Of a stretch of 64,000 nt of DNA, positions 34,371 through 42,619 are shown piece by piece; positions within the stretch are counted from its first letter, which is position 1; every line of letters starts with the position of its first letter. The notes under the pieces were generated by a model. It made no database searches and was not told the DNA's origin. It saw only the letters and a program-made list of their open reading frames with translations. A program made the translations under genes and the position numbers. The DNA is from an uncultured Bizionia sp. (lineage in GTDB: Bacteria > Bacteroidota > Bacteroidia > Flavobacteriales > Flavobacteriaceae). The DNA lies in assembly GCA_947496215.1 (NCBI GenBank), contig CANMCF010000002.1:310001-374000 (forward strand), given 5' to 3'.

Positions 34371-36461
34371 ATGAGCAAAAAAAATGTATTAAATCCTATT
34401 AAATTTCATAGATCATTTACATACTCTAGACGTGTTCCTACTCTTGTTTGTACCAATACAAGTGGGTTGAGTGAGGTGGCAAGGTGGGTTTTGGACCTCA
34501 ATCAAATTCTGCATATAGAAGAAGTGCACCCACCAATAATAAGCGAGCAAAAAATCAAAGTCATTATTGGAACAGGTAAAAGTGTAGACAATCCTGTTTT
34601 CATACAAACGGATAGATTGATATACACGGCAGAAAGCATCATTCAGGATTTCGATGCCACTTTGCCGGATTCAAAAAGACTATTCCCTGCAAATTCGGAT
34701 GGACAAAGCAAGGTTTACGATTTATATGAATTGTTCACTACGACATTTAATGATTCGGTTCAGCGATATAGATATGCGGAGTTGTTCAGGTCCAAGAAGA
34801 ATGCGTTGACGTTGCTTAAAAAGAATGTTCCTTTTTCAGATCGTTTGAAATATGATTTTGGCTATGGCGGATACAAGAAGAAGATTTCAAGAAAACTAGG
34901 TTTGGATAACAAAGATGCCGTTGTTTTTTTGGTTGAGGTAAAAAAGATATTCAATCAAGTCGATGAGTTGTTGGGAGATGGAAGGAAATATTTGGTGGGC
35001 AATAGATTTTCTGCTGCAGATTTGGCCTTTGCAGCAATTGCAGCCCCTGTGTTGTTACCTGTGGAATATGGTGGAGCCCAAACGAAATTCAATGAGATTT
35101 CAGAAGAGTTCCGTCAAGAGATCATCGCACTTAGAGCTACACCAGCTGGACAGTTCGTATTGAAGATGTATCAAGAAGAACGTCCAATTAATCTCGATTT
35201 GGGAGCGATACCCAAGCGCCCAAATGTTATCAAACGAGCTTTGAATAGATTACTTGTAAAGTTGACGAGCAATCAAGGCAGTTTGTTCTATATGTTGCAA
35301 AAGAAATTTCCAGTCATTAAGATAGGATTTGCCAAAATAGCCGTGGTCACACGTCATGATTTGGTAGTCGATGTGCTTGATAGGGATGAGGATTTTACCA
35401 TCAAGGAAATAAATGCCAAAAAAATGGCCGATCAAAAGGGAACGTTTTTCTTGGGAATGGATAGAGATAATCCACAATTTGACAGAGAACGGAACTTTGT
35501 GCGTAAAGCCACGCACAAGGACGATTTGGATCGTATTAGGAACTATGTACGCAATCACGCAGATGCCATTTGCGAAAATGTACGACCTTATGGAAAGTTG
35601 GATGTGGTACAAACCTTGAATTATAATGTGTTACTTGGTGTCTTGGACGATTATTTTGGTGTTCCGGCTCCAGTGAAATCTCAAATGAAAAAGTGGCAAC
35701 GTACCATGTTTTACGATCTATTCTTGAACTTTACAGGAAACAAGGAAAAACATGAAGCAGCGGTTAACTCTGGAAAAGAAAGAACAGCTTGGGTACGAAG
35801 TCTCATAGATGAAAGCAAAAGGAAACTGTCCCAGGGGGAGACATTGGATGACAATTTGCTGAACAGGTTGATTCTGATGCAACGAGAACCTGAAAATGAT
35901 TGGGTGGACGATGATGTCATTAGAAGAAACATTGGAGGGCTTTTAACCGGTTTGCAGGAAACCACGAGCAAGGCAGTCATTTTTTCCTTGCAAGAGTTGT
36001 TTAAAAGACCAGAGGAGTTAAAAGGAGCAATAACTGCAGCCAAAGCCTATGATATGGATGTGGTGAAGGGATATGTGTACGAAGCCTTGCGTTTTAACCC
36101 CGTGCAGCCCGGCGTATTGCGTTTTTGCGAAACAAAGCAGTTCATAAAGGGAAGTGGAAAGAAGACCTATAGCATAAAAGGAAATAGAAAGGTCATGCCC
36201 TTGACTTCTGGAGCAATGTTCGACCCGGTAACATTTCCAGAACCCAAGAAGTTCAATCCAAACAGGGACTCTCGATATATGAATTGGGGGTTTGCGTTAC
36301 ACGAATGTTATGGAAAATACATCAATTCGGTAACCATTCCTGAACTTGTAGCTGCCGTATTGCGCTTGGATGGCGTATCCAATGCCAAAGGAAGTGTAGG
36401 AAGGGGGTCTGGCCTTAATATGGGGCCATTCCCGAATAATTACGTAGTTACTTTCAATTAA
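34371..36461 (+). CDS. Glutathione S-transferase-like / cytochrome P450 fusion protein
   Basis: This cytoplasmic protein of about 696 residues has two parts. Residues about 20-280 resemble a glutathione S-transferase: a thioredoxin-like start (VPTLVCTNTSGLSEVARWVL), an all-helical half, and the GST C-terminal motif YLVGNRFSAADLAFAAIAAP. Residues about 300-696 are a cytochrome P450: I-helix GLQETTS (Glu530-Thr531), K-helix ExxR in YEALRFNP (Glu571, Arg574), and the haem loop NWGFALHECYGKY with thiolate ligand Cys646. The haem loop departs from FxxGxxxCxG, with Trp for Phe and Ala for Gly. The ATG at 34371, 10 bases after the previous stop, is preferred over one 54 bases upstream. No redox partner lies nearby, so a peroxide-using or isomerase-type P450 is plausible. 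This is inference. Confidence 0.82.
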   Translation: MSKKNVLNPIKFHRSFTYSRRVPTLVCTNTSGLSEVARWVLDLNQILHIEEVHPPIISEQKIKVIIGTGKSVDNPVFIQTDRLIYTAESIIQDFDATLPDSKRLFPANSDGQSKVYDLYELFTTTFNDSVQRYRYAELFRSKKNALTLLKKNVPFSDRLKYDFGYGGYKKKISRKLGLDNKDAVVFLVEVKKIFNQVDELLGDGRKYLVGNRFSAADLAFAAIAAPVLLPVEYGGAQTKFNEISEEFRQEIIALRATPAGQFVLKMYQEERPINLDLGAIPKRPNVIKRALNRLLVKLTSNQGSLFYMLQKKFPVIKIGFAKIAVVTRHDLVVDVLDRDEDFTIKEINAKKMADQKGTFFLGMDRDNPQFDRERNFVRKATHKDDLDRIRNYVRNHADAICENVRPYGKLDVVQTLNYNVLLGVLDDYFGVPAPVKSQMKKWQRTMFYDLFLNFTGNKEKHEAAVNSGKERTAWVRSLIDESKRKLSQGETLDDNLLNRLILMQREPENDWVDDDVIRRNIGGLLTGLQETTSKAVIFSLQELFKRPEELKGAITAAKAYDMDVVKGYVYEALRFNPVQPGVLRFCETKQFIKGSGKKTYSIKGNRKVMPLTSGAMFDPVTFPEPKKFNPNRDSRYMNWGFALHECYGKYINSVTIPELVAAVLRLDGVSNAKGSVGRGSGLNMGPFPNNYVVTFN

Positions 36462-36485
36462 TATTAATCATTTAAAAACAACGAT

Positions 36486-37730
36486 ATGACAAGGCAAAAC
36501 GCAGTTTCACTACAAATTCCTATTATACCTAGTCAGATAGAAGCCATTACCAAGTTGTTGAATACAGGAGGAAACCCTTCCAAGGAAGGAAGCTTTTTCT
36601 CTTTCGAAAAAATACATGCGGTACATTTTGCCAGATGGATAATAGCTCCCAAAACAGAAGAGTATAGTGCGAGTTTAATATATGCGGCCAACATAGATGG
36701 GGATGAACAACAACATCTTAAAGATTTGGTAGAAACGCTTTCATATGGTTTGGATCAAATCTTTGAACATTGCATAGACTATCCCAACGAAGGAGGTAGG
36801 AATGTGACTAGCCGATTGTCTTATTTGAAAAAACATGTTATAAAAACACCAGGTTTTTATGTAGGAGCTCCAAACAGGACGGTACAACAAATACATCAAG
36901 AAGCAAAATTACATGATGCGGTAAGGAATTTTACCAGAGACAATGGGGAAAAATGGTCCACTAGAAAGGAAGCTTATACGGCCATTAAAAAGTTTCTATC
37001 CAATGATTCGCAATGGGATTGGGCTCGTGAAAAATACCACCTTCCAAAAAAGCAATATCTAAAAACAATTCTATTGGTTTTGGTATTTCTCATCATTCTT
37101 CCGTTACTATTGGTTTTTATTGTATTGATTCATTTTTTCTATGAATTGCGATCCAAACCTTTTGGTAAGACCCAAAACCAAATTCCACTGTCACACTTGG
37201 CAGATTTGAAATCCCAAGAAGACATCGTCTATCAAAATCAATTGTCACAAGTATTCGAAACAAAGGGAGGCTTGAGAAAATTAGGACTGAAATTCTTTTT
37301 ATGGGCTACAAGTTATGCTGCCCGTACGTGGTTTGTGGAAGGGCAATTGATGGGGACACCAACCATACATTTTGCGCGTTGGGTATTGATAGATGGAGGG
37401 AAACGTTTTGTCTTCTTTAGTAATTTCGACGGAAGCTTCGATGAATATTTGGGGGATTTCGTGGATAACAATGGATGGGGATTAAATGCCATATACGGTG
37501 CAGCCAAAGGATATCCAAAGACATTTTTCATGTTCGGAGGTGGGTCATACAAAGTCTTGGAGTTTATGGGATGGGGACGCTTGACCCAAGTGCCTTCACC
37601 AATATGGTACTCGGCCTATCCTTGGTATGGGCTTCAACAAATAGTGGACAAGTCCAAATTGAGGGCGGAGTTGTTCAATTCGGGAGAGTTGAATGACGAT
37701 GAGATTAAAACAATGCTGAGTAGAATATAA
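36486..37730 (+). CDS. Membrane protein with two related halves, unknown function
   Basis: This 414-residue protein has one strong hydrophobic segment (about residues 191-217). The soluble parts before and after it share the sequence IHFARWVL/VHFARWII followed by a strand and an acidic loop (YAANIDGDEQQHLKDLVE; FFSNFDGSFDEYLGDFVD). This indicates an internal duplication of an alpha/beta domain separated by the membrane helix. The pattern resembles a dimeric ferredoxin-like fold as found in DyP-type peroxidases, but I see no DyP haem motif. It lies 24 bases from each operon neighbour. It may bring the pathway to the membrane; function unknown. Confidence 0.7.
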   Translation: MTRQNAVSLQIPIIPSQIEAITKLLNTGGNPSKEGSFFSFEKIHAVHFARWIIAPKTEEYSASLIYAANIDGDEQQHLKDLVETLSYGLDQIFEHCIDYPNEGGRNVTSRLSYLKKHVIKTPGFYVGAPNRTVQQIHQEAKLHDAVRNFTRDNGEKWSTRKEAYTAIKKFLSNDSQWDWAREKYHLPKKQYLKTILLVLVFLIILPLLLVFIVLIHFFYELRSKPFGKTQNQIPLSHLADLKSQEDIVYQNQLSQVFETKGGLRKLGLKFFLWATSYAARTWFVEGQLMGTPTIHFARWVLIDGGKRFVFFSNFDGSFDEYLGDFVDNNGWGLNAIYGAAKGYPKTFFMFGGGSYKVLEFMGWGRLTQVPSPIWYSAYPWYGLQQIVDKSKLRAELFNSGELNDDEIKTMLSRI

Positions 37731-37754
37731 TCATAACTAAAAGAGACATTACAG

Positions 37755-39176
37755 ATGGCAATAATTAGCAATCCGAAAACATTAGATTTAAACGACATAC
37801 AAGGAATGGTGGTTCGAGGTTATGGAAAACTATTGGAAACCGCTTATTTCCTACTTGAGGTAAGCGATGCAAAAAACGCCAAGGCATGGATGCATGACAT
37901 CCTTCCATTGATAGATTCTGCGGATGTATCCAACCATTCTGAAAGGACATTGCATTTGGCTTTTACTCCGAAAGGATTGAATGCTTTGGGGATGGACGAA
38001 AAAAATCTGGACAATTTCCCCGTACCTTTTAGAGAAGGTGTGGCTACAGAAGATAGAAGTAGGATTCTAGGTGACTATGGTGAAAATGACCCTAGCAAGT
38101 GGCGTTGGGGAGGCAATAATGATAGACTCCATATGGTGTTGATCCTTCACGCCAAGGACAAAGAAGCGATGTCAACCTTTTTGGATGAAGAGAAAAGCAG
38201 ATTGGATAAATCTCAAGGAGTTGCCATCATAAAAGAAATGAAAGGTTACCTGCGACCAGACAACAAAGAACCTTTTGGATTTCATGATGGCATTTCACAA
38301 CCTGTTATCAAAGGAAGTGGAAGACCTGGGCCGGAAAACGATTTGATTGCGACGGGTGAATTTTTGATGGGGCATAAAAATGAACATGATCAATACCCTT
38401 ATTCTCCTTTGTTGGAAACCAGCCAAGGTAACAGTTCACTATTAAAGGACGATGCAGCAGGTTCTGGGAAAAAAGACTTGGGTCACAATGGAACCTTTAT
38501 GGTATTCAGGCAAATGGAACAACATGTAGACGATTTTTGGGATTATATGAATGATAAAACCAAGAATGAGGATGGTTCCACAAACGAAGACGCAAAAATA
38601 AAATTGGCGGCAAAATGCATTGGTCGTTGGCCAAGTGGAGCCTCTTTGGTCAATTTTCCAGATAAAGATCCTGGAGGGAATTTGGATAACGATGATTTTG
38701 GATATGCAGACAAGGACCCTGACGGGTTACGTTGTCCTTATGGTTCTCATTTGAGAAGAAACAACCCTAGAGATGCCTTTAGATGGTATGATAAAAAGCA
38801 ATCCCTTAAGGTGACGAGACGTCATCGCATAATAAGACGAGGGAGAACTTACGAGGAGTCAGTTGGAAATGGTAGTGACAAAGATGAAATAGGATTGCAT
38901 TTCATTTGTTTCAATGCGAATCTTGAGCTTCAGTTTGAATTTATACAGCATGCTTGGGCCAACAACAATCAATTGCGTCATTTAAGCAATGACATCGACA
39001 TTATCATAGGGGTTCCAACTGAAGGAGATCCAAGTAATGAAAATGGACAGTTTACCATTCAGGCAGAGCCGGTAAATCAATATATGGATAGCTGGAAGCG
39101 TTTTGTAACGATTAGAGGTGGAGACTATTTTTTCTTCCCCTCGATTTCGGTTATTAACTATCTAACTACAATATAA
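37755..39176 (+). CDS. DyP-type peroxidase
   Basis: This 473-residue haem peroxidase has the distal motif GFHDGISQPV (the GxxDG block with catalytic Asp), GRWPSGASLVNFPDKD, the CPYGSHLRRNNPRDA block and the probable proximal-His region RRHRIIRRGRTY. These are the family's hallmark segments, and length fits the larger DyP classes. No Tat or Sec signal and no encapsulin targeting peptide is seen, so it is cytoplasmic. It lies between the duplicated membrane protein and the patatin-like lipase; a lipid hydroperoxide may be its substrate, by inference from these neighbours. Confidence 0.88.
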   Translation: MAIISNPKTLDLNDIQGMVVRGYGKLLETAYFLLEVSDAKNAKAWMHDILPLIDSADVSNHSERTLHLAFTPKGLNALGMDEKNLDNFPVPFREGVATEDRSRILGDYGENDPSKWRWGGNNDRLHMVLILHAKDKEAMSTFLDEEKSRLDKSQGVAIIKEMKGYLRPDNKEPFGFHDGISQPVIKGSGRPGPENDLIATGEFLMGHKNEHDQYPYSPLLETSQGNSSLLKDDAAGSGKKDLGHNGTFMVFRQMEQHVDDFWDYMNDKTKNEDGSTNEDAKIKLAAKCIGRWPSGASLVNFPDKDPGGNLDNDDFGYADKDPDGLRCPYGSHLRRNNPRDAFRWYDKKQSLKVTRRHRIIRRGRTYEESVGNGSDKDEIGLHFICFNANLELQFEFIQHAWANNNQLRHLSNDIDIIIGVPTEGDPSNENGQFTIQAEPVNQYMDSWKRFVTIRGGDYFFFPSISVINYLTTI

Positions 39177-39181
39177 TTATT

Positions 39182-40063
39182 ATGAACACTATAGAAAATC
39201 TTGTTTTTGAAGGAGGCGGAGTAAAAGGGATTGCTTATGCTGGAGCCATTGAAGCTTTACAGGAAAAGAATGTGCTCAAGAATGTAAAGCGTGTGGCTGG
39301 AACATCTGCTGGGGCGATAACGGCAGCTTTGGTGAGTCTCAATTATGATGCTGAAGAAATAACCAAAGTAGTGAATGCTACCAATTTCAATGATTTTGAA
39401 GATCATTGGAATCCTTTGCGAATTCCTACACATTATGGACTGTACAAAGGTGATTTTCTATTGGGATTCATTCAATCTTTCATAGAAAAGAAGGCAGGTG
39501 GCAAAGAAGCGACTTTCGAGGACTTTAAAAATTTAGGTTGTAAAGACCTGAGGGTTTTTTCGTCGGATTTGAATATGCAAGAAGCACGTGAGTTTTCATT
39601 TGAGAAAACACCCAAAACCATTGTAGCGGAAGCCATTCGAGCATCAATGTCCATTCCGTTGTTTTTTGAGGCTTGGAGGTTTAAAGACAACATACCGGAT
39701 GATCACATTTATGTTGATGGAGGATTGACCTACAATTACCCCATTACTGCATTCGATGCAGAAGGAATAAATGAGAAGACCATCGGATTTCATTTTGGTG
39801 ACTTTGGTAATCCAGCTACCAACAATGGGTTGAAGTATAATCATTTGGCCAAATACGTTAAAGAGGCTTTTGGTATGCTGCTGAATTCGCAAAAAATTAA
39901 TTTCGACAAAGACCCTACGGAGAAAAAGCGAACAGTGAATATTAATGATTTTGGGATCTCTGCCACGGAATTTAACCTAACCAAGGACCAAAAGGACAAG
40001 CTTTATAATTCAGGGAAATCTACAACGGAATCTTTTTTGAACGATTGGATGTCCAAGATTTAG
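39182..40063 (+). CDS. Patatin-like phospholipase
   Basis: This 293-residue acyl hydrolase has the glycine-rich oxyanion loop GGGVKGIAYAG (residues 11-21), the nucleophile elbow GTSAG (Ser42) and the dyad Asp in VDGGLTYNYP (Asp179). There is no signal peptide, so it works inside the cell. It starts 5 bases after the DyP stop, the tightest joint of the operon. It would release fatty acids from membrane phospholipids, and the upstream haem proteins could then oxidise them. The lipase activity follows from the family; the pathway is inferred. Confidence 0.9.
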   Translation: MNTIENLVFEGGGVKGIAYAGAIEALQEKNVLKNVKRVAGTSAGAITAALVSLNYDAEEITKVVNATNFNDFEDHWNPLRIPTHYGLYKGDFLLGFIQSFIEKKAGGKEATFEDFKNLGCKDLRVFSSDLNMQEAREFSFEKTPKTIVAEAIRASMSIPLFFEAWRFKDNIPDDHIYVDGGLTYNYPITAFDAEGINEKTIGFHFGDFGNPATNNGLKYNHLAKYVKEAFGMLLNSQKINFDKDPTEKKRTVNINDFGISATEFNLTKDQKDKLYNSGKSTTESFLNDWMSKI

Positions 40064-40098
40064 AGGATTTGTAGGTTCTTTTATAAAATGAATAGGAC

Positions 40099-40734
40099 CT
40101 AGTTCTTGTTAAAAAAGAGACTAATCAAAGAATCTTTGGTTTCCTTATTTAGATCGATGTAATTTAAACGTTCCAAATCTAAAAGAGAGCCATCATAAAA
40201 TAGATTGGTGCTATCTGTAAGGATCTCTGTTTTGTGTTGTGAATTTGATGACTTTAAATGTAATAGAGTAAGTTTCGAAATATCTATGGAGTCAACTAAT
40301 ATGCCTTTGTGATATAGACTGTCATTTTTTTTCATATAATCTTTTTCTTGGCCTAAAAAAGATGTTTTTTCATTGTCGATACAATAGAATTGATTTGGGT
40401 TGGGGGTATTTACATAAACGTATGTGTGTTTTTTGTCTTCAAAATAGTTTCCATCATTGTTTACCTTTTTGAAAGAAGCTACATTGATTACATCCTTCAA
40501 AGGAATGTCTTTTTTTAAAACTTTATCGTATACTTTCATTAAATAGATGGAGTCATCGACATCGGAAATGTCTTTTGAAGGATGCAAAAGAGGTTTGTTT
40601 TTAACTTTTAAATATAGATTGCCTAAAGCATCCTTGTAGATTTGATCAGCTACTTTGCGTTGCTCTTTTTTTGCACATGAATTAATAAGGCATAACAATA
40701 AAAGAGATACTATGATTTTCTTTGTATTTTCCAT
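40099..40734 (-). CDS. Putative T6SS immunity lipoprotein (partner of the 401-aa protein)
   Basis: This 211-residue protein has a lipoprotein signal (IVSLLLLCLINSCAKK, Cys about residue 20), so it is predicted to be exported and membrane-anchored in the periplasm. No enzyme motif is visible. Its start overlaps the end of the 401-residue putative effector by 25 bases, the usual arrangement of toxin and antitoxin pairs in T6SS clusters. The immunity role is inferred from this coupling and from the expected periplasmic target of the partner. It is the last gene of the minus-strand tss block. Confidence 0.6.
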   Translation of the reverse strand: MENTKKIIVSLLLLCLINSCAKKEQRKVADQIYKDALGNLYLKVKNKPLLHPSKDISDVDDSIYLMKVYDKVLKKDIPLKDVINVASFKKVNNDGNYFEDKKHTYVYVNTPNPNQFYCIDNEKTSFLGQEKDYMKKNDSLYHKGILVDSIDISKLTLLHLKSSNSQHKTEILTDSTNLFYDGSLLDLERLNYIDLNKETKDSLISLFFNKN

Positions 40735-41915
40735 AATCTAGTTGTTGCTTTTCCATATTTTGAAGGAATAAATCCCCTATTCATATAATCATTCAAAAAA
40801 GTCCAGCTTGTCTGTTTTGCTATACCGTCTTCTATATCAAGGAATTTTCCAGAGGATGATGTTTTTCCGTGTTGATCATAAATAGAATATGTTTTGTTAC
40901 AAGGATCTGTATTGTTTATTATGAGTATGAGTGTATGAAAATCGTTTGTTATGGACATATAGTAAACATGGTATCCTATTTTCTTCCTAATGCCGTTTGT
41001 GAAATATGTGAACAATGGAGAGCCTTTTGTGATAGTGACAACATCATATTTATTTGAAGAGTAGTCCGAATTACTTTTTGTAGCTACTCTTTTATTGTGA
41101 TCAATGTTGTAGCCGTCAAAGATAAAATCACTTTTTGTATACCCCAATGATTTAAATTTTGCGCCTCTGTCTTTAGCTCCTTTTCCGCTGAACCCAATAT
41201 TGCTTAATCTATTGTGTGCTCTGTCTACACTATAAAAATCGATTGTGTTTTGGGTTAGAATGGACAGGGCTCTTTCTGCCGCAGACATACAATAATTACC
41301 AGAATACTCGGATGGAGATCCTGCATCTGCAAATGGTTTTAAAAACTTGATCTCATCTATCATTTTTTGATGTTCACTTTTCAGAAAAACGTCTTTTTCA
41401 ACAATTGAAAAGTTTATTTTTCCTGAAGTGACAATTAGATCGGAAACTCCAAAGGTGTCATCTTTATCATCTTTGCCTTCTATGTCAATGGAGAACTTTT
41501 CTCCTCTAGAAAGTGTGTGTTCAATTTTAATTTCGATTTTATCTCCATAGCTTACTTTTTTTGAAGCTGGAGTAATCTTCACCTTGGAATTGGAACATGA
41601 GAAACTTACGATTCCATCATTGTCATTAGGTCCAAATGGGTCATAACCTTGAATTATTTTCAAGGGGACTTTTGATGTGGGATTTTTTGCAATAATAACA
41701 TCAGATACTATATAATCCCTCTTCTCTTTGTCAAATGAAGGACTAAGAGTTAATTTTTTGGATTTAACTTCAATACATTCTTTGGGAGAGCAAATTATAT
41801 TGTCACCACTTTCTCCATCGTTTACATTGACAATTGGTGCAAAATCAAAAATATCGATGGAAGTGGATTTGCTAACATTACCGTCTTCAATTAATTCAAA
41901 AGTGTTTTTCCCCAT
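40710..41915 (-). CDS. Putative T6SS effector with a Cys/His hydrolase-like C-terminal domain
   Basis: This 401-residue protein has no signal peptide. Residues about 60-175 are beta-rich and Ig-like. From about residue 195 follows a domain with SGNYCMSAAERAL (Cys209 at a helix start), KIGYHVYYMSI (His316 at a strand) and YSIYDQHG (Asp347). This order and spacing fit a papain/NlpC-P60-type cysteine hydrolase, such as a peptidoglycan amidase or peptidase; I cannot name the family. It sits directly after an extended TssD and before a lipoprotein, so it reads as Hcp-delivered cargo with its immunity gene. Effector status is inferred from context. Confidence 0.6.
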   Translation of the reverse strand: MGKNTFELIEDGNVSKSTSIDIFDFAPIVNVNDGESGDNIICSPKECIEVKSKKLTLSPSFDKEKRDYIVSDVIIAKNPTSKVPLKIIQGYDPFGPNDNDGIVSFSCSNSKVKITPASKKVSYGDKIEIKIEHTLSRGEKFSIDIEGKDDKDDTFGVSDLIVTSGKINFSIVEKDVFLKSEHQKMIDEIKFLKPFADAGSPSEYSGNYCMSAAERALSILTQNTIDFYSVDRAHNRLSNIGFSGKGAKDRGAKFKSLGYTKSDFIFDGYNIDHNKRVATKSNSDYSSNKYDVVTITKGSPLFTYFTNGIRKKIGYHVYYMSITNDFHTLILIINNTDPCNKTYSIYDQHGKTSSSGKFLDIEDGIAKQTSWTFLNDYMNRGFIPSKYGKATTRLWKIQRKS

Positions 41916-41919
41916 ATTG

Positions 41920-42609
41920 TTATTCTTGTGTCACTACTTCTAATTTAATAATGTCCTTGTTACTTTTTATTTCATAGTCTTCAATGATGTCATCTGGTAG
42001 ATGTTTACCTAGGTATTTAAAATCTTTTGTTTTGTCCTTTAAGTTCAAGGAAATGTTCTTTCCTATTTTGTTTACACTTTCTATAACTAGAAATATGATA
42101 TCTCCAATTTTATATTTTGTTCTTACATTCCCATTTTCATCAGTGATGTAGAAATCTAAAATTTGAGGCGATTCTTCTTCCTCGATAACCGTTTCTTCGA
42201 TGTCTACAAATGGGTTGTTGGGATTCCAGATTTCTTCATGAATTAGACCTCTAACTCTTGCAATTCCCCAACCTATCGAAATATTGATATGCATAGGAGA
42301 GGAGTCGTAAGCATCAAAAGATTCACTCAAACGCAAAATCTGTGCATTTGCAAATTCTATTTTGAACAACGTGCTTAGACCATCTCTTTTGTAAAATACG
42401 ATCTCACCATTGCATTTGGCAGTTTCGGAAAACATATTTTCATAGAAAAAACTGTCATTGCTTGTAGATTCAATGGAAAAGTTCAATTGATGACCTATTG
42501 GTTTGGTTATTGGTCTACCGTTGTAATCTGCATATCTAGAATATATTTGATTGGCATTTAGAACATTTCTTACTTCGTCGTTTACGAATAGTTTTGCTTG
42601 AAAACTCAT
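41920..42609 (-). CDS. tssD: TssD (Hcp) tube protein with C-terminal extension
   Basis: This 229-residue protein has an N-terminal part of about 128 residues that aligns by eye with the two other TssD proteins of the cluster: MSFQAKLFVNDE, YNGRPITKP, GEIVFYKRDGLS and the SFDAYDSSPMHINISI end. About 100 further residues follow an acidic linker (VIEEEESPQ) and form a beta-rich domain. Such an extension could display or load the 401-residue effector encoded 4 bases downstream. It belongs to the minus-strand operon tssE-tssF-PKD protein-tssK-tssD. Confidence 0.8.
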   Translation of the reverse strand: MSFQAKLFVNDEVRNVLNANQIYSRYADYNGRPITKPIGHQLNFSIESTSNDSFFYENMFSETAKCNGEIVFYKRDGLSTLFKIEFANAQILRLSESFDAYDSSPMHINISIGWGIARVRGLIHEEIWNPNNPFVDIEETVIEEEESPQILDFYITDENGNVRTKYKIGDIIFLVIESVNKIGKNISLNLKDKTKDFKYLGKHLPDDIIEDYEIKSNKDIIKLEVVTQE

Positions 42610-42619
42610 AGAAAGGTGG

